Assembly (NCBI GenBank): GCA_947000775.1
Contig: CAMQGK010000144.1
Span: 12,931,501-12,995,500 of the forward strand
Reading direction: 5' to 3'
DNA length: 64,000 nucleotides
Origin: Pterois miles
Taxonomy: Eukaryota > Chordata > Actinopteri > Perciformes > Scorpaenidae
Both the position numbers and the translations under genes were made by a program. The number at the start of each line of letters is the position of its first letter. Position 1 is the first letter of the stretch. The notes below the pieces were generated by a model that saw only the letters and a list, made by a program, of their open reading frames with translations, did no database searches and was not told where the DNA came from. Below, in pieces: positions 14,333-27,400 of the stretch.

Positions 14333-14764
14333 ATGTTCTGTACGGTATAGTATATGGTTTAAACTGCAAATGTCATGGATGTGTAGCTGTGAATGTGAGA
14401 GTCTACAAAACCAGCATGTCTCTAAACAGGGCAGCGGGAATATAAAACAGGAGATCCCTATTCTTAGACTCAGCGAAGGTGCCAGTGAGGGATGGGCAAG
14501 ATGAAAGATTTCATGTCTGGGTTTTGGTGTTGGAGAAAGGGGGTGGGGGGGGTTGAAAAAAGAGGTAATGGAAAGGACAAGGCCGTGAGTGTAGGTCTTG
14601 GTTGGTGACAGTGAAGAGGTGAGAGAGGTGAGGCTCCAGGCAGGATTTTCAGTTTGTGTTTTGGAGGTGTCGGAGGGAGCGGACGGGGTCTATTTTAGTC
14701 TGCTGTGGGAATTCAGCGTGGCATGTTTGTGTTGGGAAGCCTAGAGTGGTGGTGACCTCATGCT

Positions 14765-14815
<51 letters not shown>

Positions 14816-17800
14816 TTCTGAGTGTGACTTCATCTCGGAGAGTATTTATAGCTGTCAGTGCAGTGAATATCTATGTGTACTTGTACTTTAGCATGTGGTT
14901 CTACCTCTGTGCGTAGGTGTGTGTGCATGCCAGACTCAGGAAACCGCCAGGGAAGTCAAGGCTAGTATGAATGTGTCTAAATGTGCCCCATCACAATATA
15001 TCACAGTCCATTCCTCCTAAGATGGATATGAGGCTGTAATCGCATGTATTGCAGTAAACACATGGGTAATAGGTTTATATCATGAAACACACAGCAGACA
15101 CCGCTTTCAGAAAAAACAAAATCAGGTTGTAAGTTCTTAATAATGTTTTGATAAACCTTGCATGGTCACCAGATCAGCATATTAGATTGTTATGTAAAGC
15201 ATGAAAGCAGTGCGTGAATGTTGCTGTTGTACTTTTTTTAAATTCCCATATCACTGTTTACACTTTTAGAAATTAAAAGTGATTAAACACAATATATATT
15301 GTGGCAGCAGTGCCTGAAGGAGTTTTGAAATGGGGGGGACATCCAATTTTGGATGATGTAACACTGGATTTTGTGGTGGGTGGACCTCTGACCCTCCAGG
15401 GGCATACTATTAATACTAATTAAGAGGTTAGATTGTGCTCTAGTAAACAATTTAATCAGGTGGGGTCCATGTTTCAAAGTGGATCGGGTGGGTTGCTGAC
15501 ACCACTGCAGATTCAAGACGCACTGAGGACAGTCCACCCCGGGTGACAGACACACCAGGAACTCTGACCCTCCCCACAGGGAGAGAGGCTGTGCTGCACA
15601 GTGAGCATTTCACGGCCCCGGGAAGTGGCGAGGTCTGGGCGAGGGGTGCTGCAAAACTCACAGTCGGAGCTACGAGCCATTTTCACGGACCCCACCTGTT
15701 GTTGAGAAGTGGAAAAAATGTTTGGAACATTATAAAACTGTAGCGGGCTGGATGTCAGACTACTTTGACTTTGTTTGAATCAGGCTAGACTGTGGTTGAT
15801 TATGATTGGATAAAGTTTCAGACACCATATACTGTACTGTAGACATTATTGTCAACGTTCTAGCTGGCTTAGACGTTACTACTTCATTACAATTAACACA
15901 ACACCTGAAAGTTGTTGTGATGCACTGATTAACTCAATGTGTGATGCATCACATCATTCAATACAGGTTTGTATTTAGTGTGCTATGTGAGATGTTGAGG
16001 TCAGCTCTCAGAGTTTGGCAGATTGAAACTCTGTGAAAACTGAGCCAAATAAGTTGCAAATACTGTAAATGAATGAGTTTATCAAAACAGTTGATAATGG
16101 AGAAGATGAAGGTCTTTATGTTGTCCCTCTGTCCCCCAGATCTTGGCTGTATGGTTCAGTACAGAGGAGCTAACAGGTGAGATTTTGTCTATCCTTGTCT
16201 TTCTGTTATTGACCATCATCATGATCTGACTGTATTTCTTCTCTCAGGGCGGTGTACAGAGTGGCCAGCGTCCAGCCTGTCGTCAGCACCCACAGCTCTG
16301 TCTTGCCTCGCCCCTCTCCTCACCTCTCCTCCCTCCCTCCTCCTCTTCCTCCTGTCATTCCTCCTCCCCAGCACTCCCCCCAGCTGTCCGCCCTCCCTCC
16401 TCCTGTGTCAGCCCTGCCCACCCAGTGTCCCTTGGCCGGTGGAGGTGATCCCTCCTCCCAGCAACATCCCAGTCAGTCACACTCATACTCTCAACAGCAC
16501 CATCTTCATCCACAAACCGGCAGTCAGTCCGGCGCACAGCCTCAGTCCTTGCACCTGTCCCATTCCCAGCCAACGTCCCACTCACATTCCCAGTCCCTTT
16601 CATACCCCCAGTCCCACTCCCTGTCTCGTTCCCAGTCCCATACACAGGCGCCTTCCCAGTCCCAGCCCAGCACAGCAGAGCAGAACGGCATCCTTGATTG
16701 GCTGCGCAGGCTTCGGCTTCATAAGTATTACCCCGTCTTCAAACAGCTCACCATGGAGGAGGTGGGTCAGCTTCAGATGCTCTCTTGTCATTTATTTATT
16801 CAACATAACAACCACTATGCTCAGTCACCCACTAAAATCTGCATTTCAAGCTGTAGCAGTGTGTAACAGTATGTGTGCTTTTCTTGTTTTGACTGTGTTA
16901 CCTACAGTTTTTAGCGCTGACAGAGGAAGACCTGAATAAGTACGACCTGACCCAAGGAGCAAAGAAGAAACTCAAGACTCAACTAGAGCTTCAAAAGACT
17001 CAACTAGAGATACAAAAGTCAGTAGATATCACTCATCACTAATAATCAAAGTATTGCTAGTTGTTATGTTTTAATGAAGCGGCATTAAGTACAGCATTAT
17101 AAACTGGCTAGGCTAATAACATCAATGTCAAACTTTTAAAGCGCATAGCTTACTTAAAGTGATAGTTTGGGTGTTTTGAAGTGGGCTGTATGAGGTACTT
17201 ATCTCTAGGTGTATTACTTACAGTAGATGGCGGTTGGCAGGCCTCCAGTTTGGAGAAACAGACAGGAGTAACGACACCGGAGCAAAGCAATACAGTGCTG
17301 TGGACAACACAAAACAGTGACAAATATTGCCCAGCATTTAACATAAAGTTAAATCATGATCATGGCAAACTGCAGCCCAACAGGCAACAACAGCTGTCAG
17401 TGTGTCAGAGTGCTGACTTGACTATGACTTGCCCCAAACTGCATGTGATTATCATAAAGTGGGCATGTATGTAAAGACTTGTGGGTACCCAGAGAACCCA
17501 TTTTCATTCACATATCTTGAGGTCAGAGGTCAAGGGACCCCTTTGAATGTGGCCATGCCATTTTTTTCCTCACCAACATTTAGTGAAAATTTGGAATGTT
17601 ACTCAGCCTCCTCCAACGTGGTTTGTACCGTTGAATTCTTTAGGTTTTCTAGTTTCATATGATGCCTGTATCTTCACTCTAGCTTTAAATCTGAGCCCAC
17701 TGCAACCTAAAAGTCCCAAGTTGCATTAATGCGTTAAAGAAATTAGTGGTGTTAAAATGATTTTGCGTTAATGTGTTATCATTTTAACTTTGACAGCCTT

Positions 17801-18411
17801 AAACAGCAGTATGTAAACTCCATGGAAGTGAAGTTAGACCCTGCTTTCTGAGTAACATCCATGTGTACTTTTGAGCAAAGAGCGGTTTAGCATGCATCCT
17901 CTCACATTCTCACATGCCCACAATCTGCCGGAACATCTGGAGAAAATCACGAGAGCACATTTTGAAGTGAGGGCACACAGAATCACTCAGACATTGCTTG
18001 TTTGAAATTACAGCTTGAATTAGTTTTGATTACTTGCATAATAGTTAGGTCAATAGGAAATTTCCATATAGTGGAGGTACTGAATTCAGTGTGGATGCGG
18101 CACTGGCAAGTGATGCTGTTGCTATTCTCAGGCAGTGTGGTTTGACATTTAGCTTGAGGCTTAATTTGCCTTTTACAGTGCAGATCTTTGTGGCATTAGC
18201 AGACGCGTAGTCTTAACGATTAACAGACAGACCGATCAGCCGCCGATTTCGACAGTAAATGCACAGCAGTAACGGTCCATACAGGGTCAATGGTTAACCA
18301 GCTGTAAGTGGGCTGAAGAGATTAGATATATTTAGGAGGAGATAACAAGCAGAAAAAACACAAAAAACATGGACTTGCAAGCAAATGTGTCCACATGCTC
18401 TGTCTCTCTTA

Positions 18412-18474
<63 letters not shown>

Positions 18475-21400
18475 CCTGCTCTTATTATCTTTTGATCGTG
18501 TTTCCATCCCCACTATCAACAGGTTTCCATCAAGCATGTAGTAGGTGTGTGTGTGCGTGTGCGTGTGTGTGTGACAGAAAATGGAAAGTGGCTGCAGTGG
18601 TTTTCCATGCGACCAGTTTGACAGGTTTGCAGATGTGTTTGTTGGAGAGCAGTTTGGATGTTGAGGAGCATGTTCAGTGGATAATGTCTCCCCCTGGTGG
18701 TGATTGGTGGACACGAGCTGCTTAACGCTTAGACATAAACTACAAAACAGGTTTCCAACATAACTTGGGTTGTAATTTGAGGAGACTTTAATTTCATTTG
18801 TATGGTATATGCTATGTTTAGTTCTGTTCCAGTCTAGAAGAAAATGTCCATTCATCACATGAGCGTTCCGCTAAAAAACAGCAAAATTCTGTCTCATAAA
18901 GTCATTTGCCCAATTGTGTTTATGCTAGCAAAATAAGCCTCTACACTACTACACTACACAAAACAGGATAAACCACAAGATGCATCATACATACTCTCTG
19001 CCTGTGTTTGTCCCCCCTACAGGGAGATGAAGATGGAAAAGCGGCCCTGCAGTGGAATCGCCAGGGTGATGCCTTCCAGTCACATGGGACTCTCAACACA
19101 TCCCACCTCCCCTGCAGGTAACACAGCTGTTTTGTCTCAGGCCCTGTTCAGACCTGGCATTAACATGCGTCCTGAATGACCCGATCACAAGTGGACAGAT
19201 TGGATCTCACTTACCCAGTCTATATGCAAATAAATATGTAGTAAACACATGGCTAATACAGCAAATGTTGTGATGAAATATTACATCAATGTCAGAAGTA
19301 ATATCCTACATATTCATGAATTCCGGTACATTTTATTAACATCAAAATATGAGGTTATTGTACCGGCGGTCCACGGGGACCTCTGTGCTACTGGCACTGC
19401 TGCCTTTGCCAGGCAACAGCAGGGTCCAGAGCTTAAGAGAGCTAGGGATAAGAGAGTGAGCAGGGGCACTGTCAACGCTGTGTAAAGCACCAGAAGAAAA
19501 ACACGACACGTCTCCGACAGGATGATGATAATGCACTGTGCGTGTCTAGTCTGATTTATTTTAATAAAATACAGTTGTACTGACAGAGTACCGTAGAGCA
19601 CGGAAGCCGTTTCAATGCTGCGAGGCAGACAAGCGCTCACATCTGCCTGTCAGTTTACATGAGGAGCGCAGGGATCCGCGGATCCAAGCGGCGTGTCAGT
19701 TGAGTAGGTGGTTCTTAATGTGGACCGGACACATTGCTCACACACTAAAAGAATGTGGCCATATGTGGCCCAGACTACCTCTGAATGAGATCTGAGCGAT
19801 GAGATCTCAGTGCATCCTCAGTGTGTCTTGAGTGCGTTCACACTTGTGCCTAAAGCTGTCCACTTGTGATCTGATCACTTAAGATGCATATTAATACCAG
19901 GTCTGAAGAGATCCTCAGTCTATCTATGCTCATTTACCTTTCTTCACATGTGAGTTTACAACATTTAGATGTGAGACCAGGCAATGAGCTGATTCATTTG
20001 AATGTAACTTATAATGAAACTGTGAAGTGCCTTGGCTGCTCTTGTGTCCAGCAGTCTGAGGCAGTTGTTGCACTGGGCATCTGAAACAGCCACAGTGCTC
20101 TGGATTAAAGAAGGTTAAAGCACTGAAATGTATTTCAGGGGAGCTGCGAGTGGAGGTAGACGGCGTACCGCACCATCACCCCGTCTCAACAGACAGCAGC
20201 TCCTCCTCGGGCTACTCCAGCTCCTCCTGCTCTCCCCGGACACCGCTCTGCTGTGACTCCACCTTCGACAGGACCAGAGACATTCACAGACGTAAGTTTT
20301 CTCACACAACTATTGAATCATCACAGAGGGACAAAAGCCAAATCATATTCTTAAATGCAGCAGCTTCAAAGTGGCGTTAATGGAAATTGAGTCATTTTCC
20401 CCCATTGTGTTATTTGCCTATTTACCTTAATGCTCAATCCTTTAAAAGTTTATTCACATTCAGGTATAAAATGATAATAGGGCTGTCAAATTTAATGTAA
20501 TAATAACGTGTTAACGCGTTAATTTAAACACCACAAATTTCTTTAATGCAGTAATGCACCTTGTGATTTTAAGGTTGTAGTAGGCTCAGTTTTAAAGCTA
20601 GAGTGAAGACTACTGGCATCATATGAAACTAGAAAAGTTAAGGAATCCATTATTACCAACCATGTCATACTAGCTTATTGAGAAGAAGACTAAATAATGC
20701 TCCAAGCATGAAGAATCTACCACCAAAGAGACTTCATAACAGGTGTATGTGTACGCAGTATGTCCTCTCCTGCTGACTCTGGTCAGAACTCATTTTGCTG
20801 CATTTTGGTTGGTTTGCAGTTTATGTAAAGCTTTCATAGGCGGGTCACAAGCCTGCTAGTGATAAAATCATGTCTGTCGGTATCCATTTGAAGATGAGGC
20901 TGTACTTCTGCAAAATTTCCTAAGAGGATAAAAGGCAGTGCTGGAGATATTTTATATGTCAACATCAAAGTTCAGATGAGGAGACCAAAAGCAGACCATT
21001 GGTACAAAAACATGTTTCAAACATCATTTTTAGAATAGAGAAAAATAACACATTTATACTAAATGCTAAAAACTTGATTTGTACCCCAAGCTGCATGTGA
21101 TTAGCATTCAGAGTTGTTCCTTTTGATATGTCCAAACCATCTGAAGTCATATTACTGGAAGTATTGAATCACTAGTGGGTGTAATTCATCCTGTAATAGC
21201 CAGATCATTAATGAGGAAATGAAATACTGTGAGAAAGAAACATTTTTGATATTGTCTTTTTTATTGATACCTAATGTACTTATACTGTGCATGAATGACA
21301 TTCAACATGCACACATAGTTCTCAACACTCCACCATGTATCTGTGTTCCAGGTGTGTCAGGTTCAGAAGCAGCAGGAGGGGGTTCAGAGAAGGACCGGTC

Positions 21401-24400
21401 CTGTCTCTTCATCCTGAATTCCAGCTGCCCCGCAGGCTCCAGTCGCCCCACAGCCCAGGTCCTCCCTGTCCAAACCGACCAAGCTCCTCCTCACCCTCCC
21501 TCTTGCTCCCACCTCCCCCTCAGCGTCCCGCAACCTCCTTACCACCCGCAGGCCAGTTACCCCCAGACCCTGCTCTCCCCCGTCTCAAACCCAGCGCGCA
21601 TCCTGAGTGCCCCTCGTAAGCCCCGGCCACCTCCGCTGTGCACAGAGGACAGGACTAAGCCGCTGGGCTCGGGCCTGCCTGTAGCTGGTGCCGGCTTCAC
21701 GGCAGGGCTCAGTGTGGGGATGGGGGTGAGGCTGGAGAACCTGTTCCCTGGGCTGAACATGGACGGCTCCTCCACACTCCAGGACACGTTGGTTTGCCGT
21801 GGCCTGGCGGGCGGTGCTGTGGGTCTAATGGTAGAAACCAGTTCTGCTCTGACCTCCACCTCCAACAGCCTTCACCATGTCTCCCATCCCCCTCTGCACT
21901 TCCACCTCTCCTCCTCTTCATCCCCTTCTCCATCTGGATACTACTCCTACCCACCTACTTCTTTTTCCTCCTCCTGTCCCTCCACAAAGTCTGGCAGCAC
22001 TAGTAGCGGTGGTGGCTTTGTTCCCATGGCAACCGCAAGCAGTGTTCCTGTAGCTGCGGTGCCCGGCAACACTTACTACCCAGCCCAGCCTACTTCTAGC
22101 CCCTCCCCTTCCCCCTGCTCTGCCTCTCCATTGGATCAAAGCCCAGGTCACGCCCCCTCCATGTGTGTCTGCAGCTCTTGCGGTTGTCGGGGGAACTGCG
22201 GCGCCTACGGGGCACTGCCTGGATACGCAGCGGCCGGTTACCTGCAGCCATTCTCGGCCGGCCCCTCGCTCTTCACCCTGGGTCCTCTGCTCCAGTTCAG
22301 CCCCCTGATAGCCTCGTCCAGCGCCGCCGGCACCGGAGCCACGCCCTTCTCCTACCCGATGATGGTGCCACCGCCCCTCTACCGCCACAGCCCTGTGGCA
22401 CATGACCAGCAGCAAGGCTTTGCCTTCTACCAGCCCCATGGAATTGTGGGAAATGGAAGCCAGAAGCGGGCAGCAGGGAACGTGTCATGTTATAACTGTG
22501 GCGCCAACGGACACAGGGCAGAGGAATGCAAACAGCCGGCCATGGATTCAACACAGCAAGGTGAGTGAATGATAGAAGGAATGAACCAAACTCAGTATTT
22601 CCTGATGGACTTTGTTAGTGTTCAGTTCAATAATAATCAACAAAATTTTCATTTTAAAATAATTATTCATTTGTAATTTTGAGTTGGCATTTTTTTTCTT
22701 TTTTTTTGCATGTTTTAAATTATACTTTTTTTAATCTCTTAATTATTAATTAGTTTATTATAATTAAACACTTTAAGGTGGCACATTGCAGACTCATTGG
22801 GTAGATATTTTTTTGACTAATGTTTTCAATTAGATAGTGATAATGTTTCGTGTTTTATTAGTTCAAAACAAAGAATGTGTTATCAGGGGCTGGTTAGCTG
22901 CCGGTCCCTCTTGTTTTGCCGGATATTATTATTATACCGCACCTAGAAAATCTGCCTTCTTGAGCATGAAAATAAACCAAAATTTGCACATAAGTTGTGT
23001 CCTATGATAAAATTTCCTTAATTGGATTTATGGTCCACTAGTACTGCTGGTGGCACTACAGCAACTGTCTGAAGTATAAAACTTTGAAAATTCATAACAA
23101 ATCAGCTGTGCATGCTACAACTTGGCAACTTCCACCAAAATTTAGGCACAAGTGTGCAGAAAATATCAAATGCTTCAACCTGGCATAAATTATGAAGTCT
23201 ATCACTCTGTTTTTCTCAAAAACTGTAAAACTAATTAAAAGTACCTCCTCCCACAGTTTTTGCTCAAGTGACAAACTTTTAACACTGCATCTTCAGACTG
23301 TCCTCTACCAATGATCTTGCCAGATTTTTGATTGAATTATTAAAATTAGAGCCCACAGTGCATCAAAATATTTTCGTGTAAATGGTACTGCACACGGCTA
23401 CTGCAAAGTCGGGCTAAATAAAGTGAAAATGTTCGTGATAATAAATGACATATTTTTAGGTCATGGTATGTCCAAAACTCTATTCCTGTGACTCATTGCA
23501 GTCAAATAGGATATCTTTAAATATCAGTTACGGAGTGATCAATCATGGTTAAAATAAATTACAGACATCTCTATGTTGTCTAGATGAAATACGCAAATTC
23601 TCAGAATTTTGTCCTGAGTATGAGAGTACTTGAAACAATGAAATATTATTTTTATTTTTTATTTATTTTTTTTCCCCCCACCTGTCAGCACTAACTCCCA
23701 TCGTTGAATACCACAGAGGGAGGTAACAACTTTTTATGGGATCTGTGCTTATTTCAGTCTTGCACAAAAGTATGTTAATATTTTATTGCATGTGTGACCA
23801 TCACTGGCCCTCCTGGTAACTAATCTTTATTGGTTTTTCCTATCACTAGCCAGAGAGGGAAGTGCTACACTTCAGTGAAATGAGGGGAAAATGTGGGGTC
23901 GATAGGGGGAGATCAGATGGGAAGGGAAGGGTACATGCTATGAATGTAAGGTGCTGATTTATACCCACCAACCAGTAACCCATGAGAAAAAAACGGAAGG
24001 GAAAGTTAAACTGTCGGCGACCACGAGTGATGGAGTGCATAAAGTGCGTGAGCCCAGTGTTAAGTTCAAAGACTGACCTAGCACATTTTGGCGGGTCCCA
24101 TTAGTTCTCAACAATGGGACTCGACAGGCGCTGGCAGGCCCTGAACCCAATCATGCATGTGTTATTGTGTCATAATTATTTATGTAATTACAAAACAACA
24201 ATGATTTTACTAGATTGGCCTTTGTCGAGAACCTAAAAAAAAACTATATCATCAATATTTTTTTTTCTCTAACTCTGTAACACATTTGCATATTTTCATT
24301 TGTACAGCTAATTCAGATGTCTAACCTCTTAATTATCCACAGTTTTCAGGCTGCATGCTGAACAACTTTTTTTAAAATTTTTACATTAAACAATGATAAA

Positions 24401-27400
24401 GTTATAATTAATGTTATTCTCTTTCAGACACTGATTTCAACAAGTCCATTGATAATAGCACCACTTGTAATTTGGGCACAGAATAGAATGTGGCTTTTGA
24501 AACAGTGGATCCCACTCACCCATTCATCTTGTTTCTGTGTGGTACAACGTATAATCTATGCATAAATCAAGCTGGTCTCACACACTGTTCTTAGCGATAC
24601 CTGCAATTATCAATTCATATGTAATTCATGTAATTGAGAACCAGGAAATATAAAGAGCAGCAAATGCCACGTAGAGGTCGAGGTGGATGGGTGGGTCAAA
24701 AAATGCCTCTTTTGCCCAGAGGATCGACAATCATGTCTGTCAAAAGAAGTGATTAAAAAAAAAGTCATTATAGTGTGTTGGGAAAAAATGATTTAAAAGT
24801 CATATTATGGTATGTAGGAAAAAAGTGATAAAAAAATGTCAAAGTCTAGTATGTCGAAAAAATTTTTAGTATAGTATTGTCACAAAAAATGGGCACAAAA
24901 ATTCAAATGATGTAAAGTCTTTATTCTAACAAAGAATATAAAGTAATCTAATTAAAATGGTAATTAAATATGGTTATGGAGTGTGTTAGTTGGTGAAATC
25001 AGTAGTGTCAATGCGGGTGGGCTTGAATAATGTAGTGTGAGGTGTTGTGAAGTAAAAGGTCTAACAAACGCTAAGCAAGTAAAAGGGCTTGGAGGCAGCT
25101 GGTAGAGAGAGAGAGCTACATGGGAAACTGGGCCTTTGTATCCTGTTGAACATCGAGCCCAGTTGCTCCAGATCTGCCAAGGACTCCAATCAGGCACCTT
25201 AGGCACAACTACACAGGCATATAACTGATAAATCACACATCTACAGATAAACAGAGGCCTTCACAGTAAAAGTCAATATAGTATGTTGAAAAAAAGCGAT
25301 TGAAAAAAGTCATAGTATAGAATACAAAAAAATTTATAGTATGCCAAAAAAGTATTGAAAAAAATCATAGTATAGTATGTCGGAAAAGTGATTAAAAAAA
25401 TCATATTATAGTATGTTGAAAAATTGATTAAAGTCATAGTATAGTATGTTGAAAGAGTGATTAAAAAGTCATAGTATAGTATGTTGAAAAAAGTCAGAGT
25501 ATGTTGAAAGAAGTAATAAATAAAATAATAATAATTAAAAACATAGTGTAGTATGTTGAATAAAAGTAATAAAATGGTCATAATATGTCAAAAAAGTATT
25601 AAAAACGTCACAGTATTGCATGTCTAAAAAAGTCACAAAAATGTCATAATATGATATGTCAAGAAAAAGTCATAGTATGTTGAAAAAAGTGAAAAAAGTC
25701 AGTGTAGTTGTTGAAAAAAGTCACAAAAATGTCATAGTATAATATGTTAAAAAGTCATAATATAGTATGTCAAATAAGTGATAAAGTCATAGTATAGCAT
25801 TTTTAAAAAAGTGTTAAAAATTCATAGTATAGTATGTCGAAAAAAGTGGCAAATAAGTCAGTGTTGTTTGTCGAAAAAAGTCATAGTATACTATTTTTTA
25901 AAAATAATAAAAAAGTCATAGTATAGTATGTCAAAAAATTGGTTAAAAAAAAGTCATAGTATAGTATGTTGAAAAAACGAAAAGTTGTAGTATGTCGATA
26001 AAAGTGATTTAAAAAAAAAAGTCAGTATATTATGTCGAAAAACTAAAAAATTATTGTATGTGGAAAAAAGTCATGGAATAATATGTTGAAAAATGTGAAA
26101 AGTTAGTATGTCAGAAAAGTGATAAAAATTCATAGTATAGTATGTCCAGAAAAGTCAGTATAGTATGTTGGAAAAGGCAAAAAAAAAGTCAGTATAGTAT
26201 GTCAATAAAAGTGAAAAGTTATAGTATGTCGGAAAAATTGATTAAAAAAAGTCATAGTACAGTATGTCAAAAAAGTGGTAAAGAAAAAGTCCTAGTATAG
26301 TATGTTGAAAAAATTGGTAACAAAAATGTCATATGTTGAAAAAGTTATAGTATCAGTTATAGTATGTTGATAAAAGTGATAAAAAGTCCTGGTGTAGTGT
26401 GTCGAAGAAAGTCATAGTATAGCATGCTGAAAAGGTGGTAAAAAAATAGGGAAATATGTCAAAACAAGTGATAGAGTTATGAGTATGTCGACAAATGTGA
26501 AAAGTTATAGTATGTCAAAAAAAGTGGTAAAAAAGTCATAGTATATTCTGTCCAAAAAATTGCTAAAGTCACAGTATAGTATGTCGAAAAAATTGAAAAA
26601 GTCACAGTATAGGTAGCCGAAAAACTGGTAAAAATGTCTGTATCGTATGTTGAAAAAAGTGATAAAAAAGTCATAGTATAATATGTCGAAACAATGAATA
26701 CAGTCATAGTATAGTATGTCAATAATAGCGAAAAAGTCATAGTATAGTATGTCGAAAAAAATAGTAGTATAGTATGTCTACAAAAGTGAAAAGTTATAGT
26801 ATATTGAAAAAAGTGATAATTCATAGTAAAAAGTGAAAAAGTCATAGTTTAGTATGTTGACAAGAGTGGAAAGTTATGTCAAAAAATGTAATAAAAGGTC
26901 GTAGTATAGTTTGTTGACAAAGTGGTTAAAAAGTCATAGTATAGCATGTTGAAAAAAGTGATGAACAAGTCGTATAGTATGTCGAAAAAAAGTAAAAAAT
27001 CATAGTGTAGCATGCCTAAAAAAGTCATAGTATAGTATGTTGAAAACAGTGAAAAAGTCAGTATAGTTTGTCGAAAGTAGTCCATACTATAGTATGTTAA
27101 AAAAATGGTAAAAAAGTCATAGTATAACATGTCGATAAAAGTCATAGAATAGCATTTTGAAAAAGTGATAAAAAGTCATTGTATAGTATGTTGAAAAAAA
27201 AGTGAAAAAAGTGATCGTAAAGTATGTTGAAAAAAGTGAAAAAGTCATAGTACAGTACGTCAAAAAAGTGAAAAGTTACAGTTTTGCAAAAAAAGTGGTA
27301 AAAAAAAGTCATAGTATAGCATGTCGAAAAGTCATGGTATAGCAAGTTAGAAAAGTGATAGAAAAGTCATAGTATGTTGAAAAAAGTGAATAAAGTTAAG

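Larger units (their letters stand above)
13499..16139. other. zcchc14 intron after exon E
   Basis: A 2.6-kb intron with two microsatellites. At 13960-14110 the phrase GCCATTTTGGACTGAAAACG occurs twice, about 135 bp apart. Otherwise nothing recognised. Confidence 0.7.

Noticed and set aside
14178..14445. Open frames of YIYIYI and VCVCVC type on both strands
   Set aside because: They come from the TA/CA microsatellite.
16439..16939. Second + strand frame of 166 codons over exon G
   Set aside because: It reads through the donor and the SAM-coding frame is the conserved one. It is a shadow in the repeat-rich linker.
21918..22439. - strand frame of 173 codons opposite zcchc14 exon K
   Set aside because: It is a shadow of the GC-rich coding exon, Gly/Arg-rich and without any recognisable domain.
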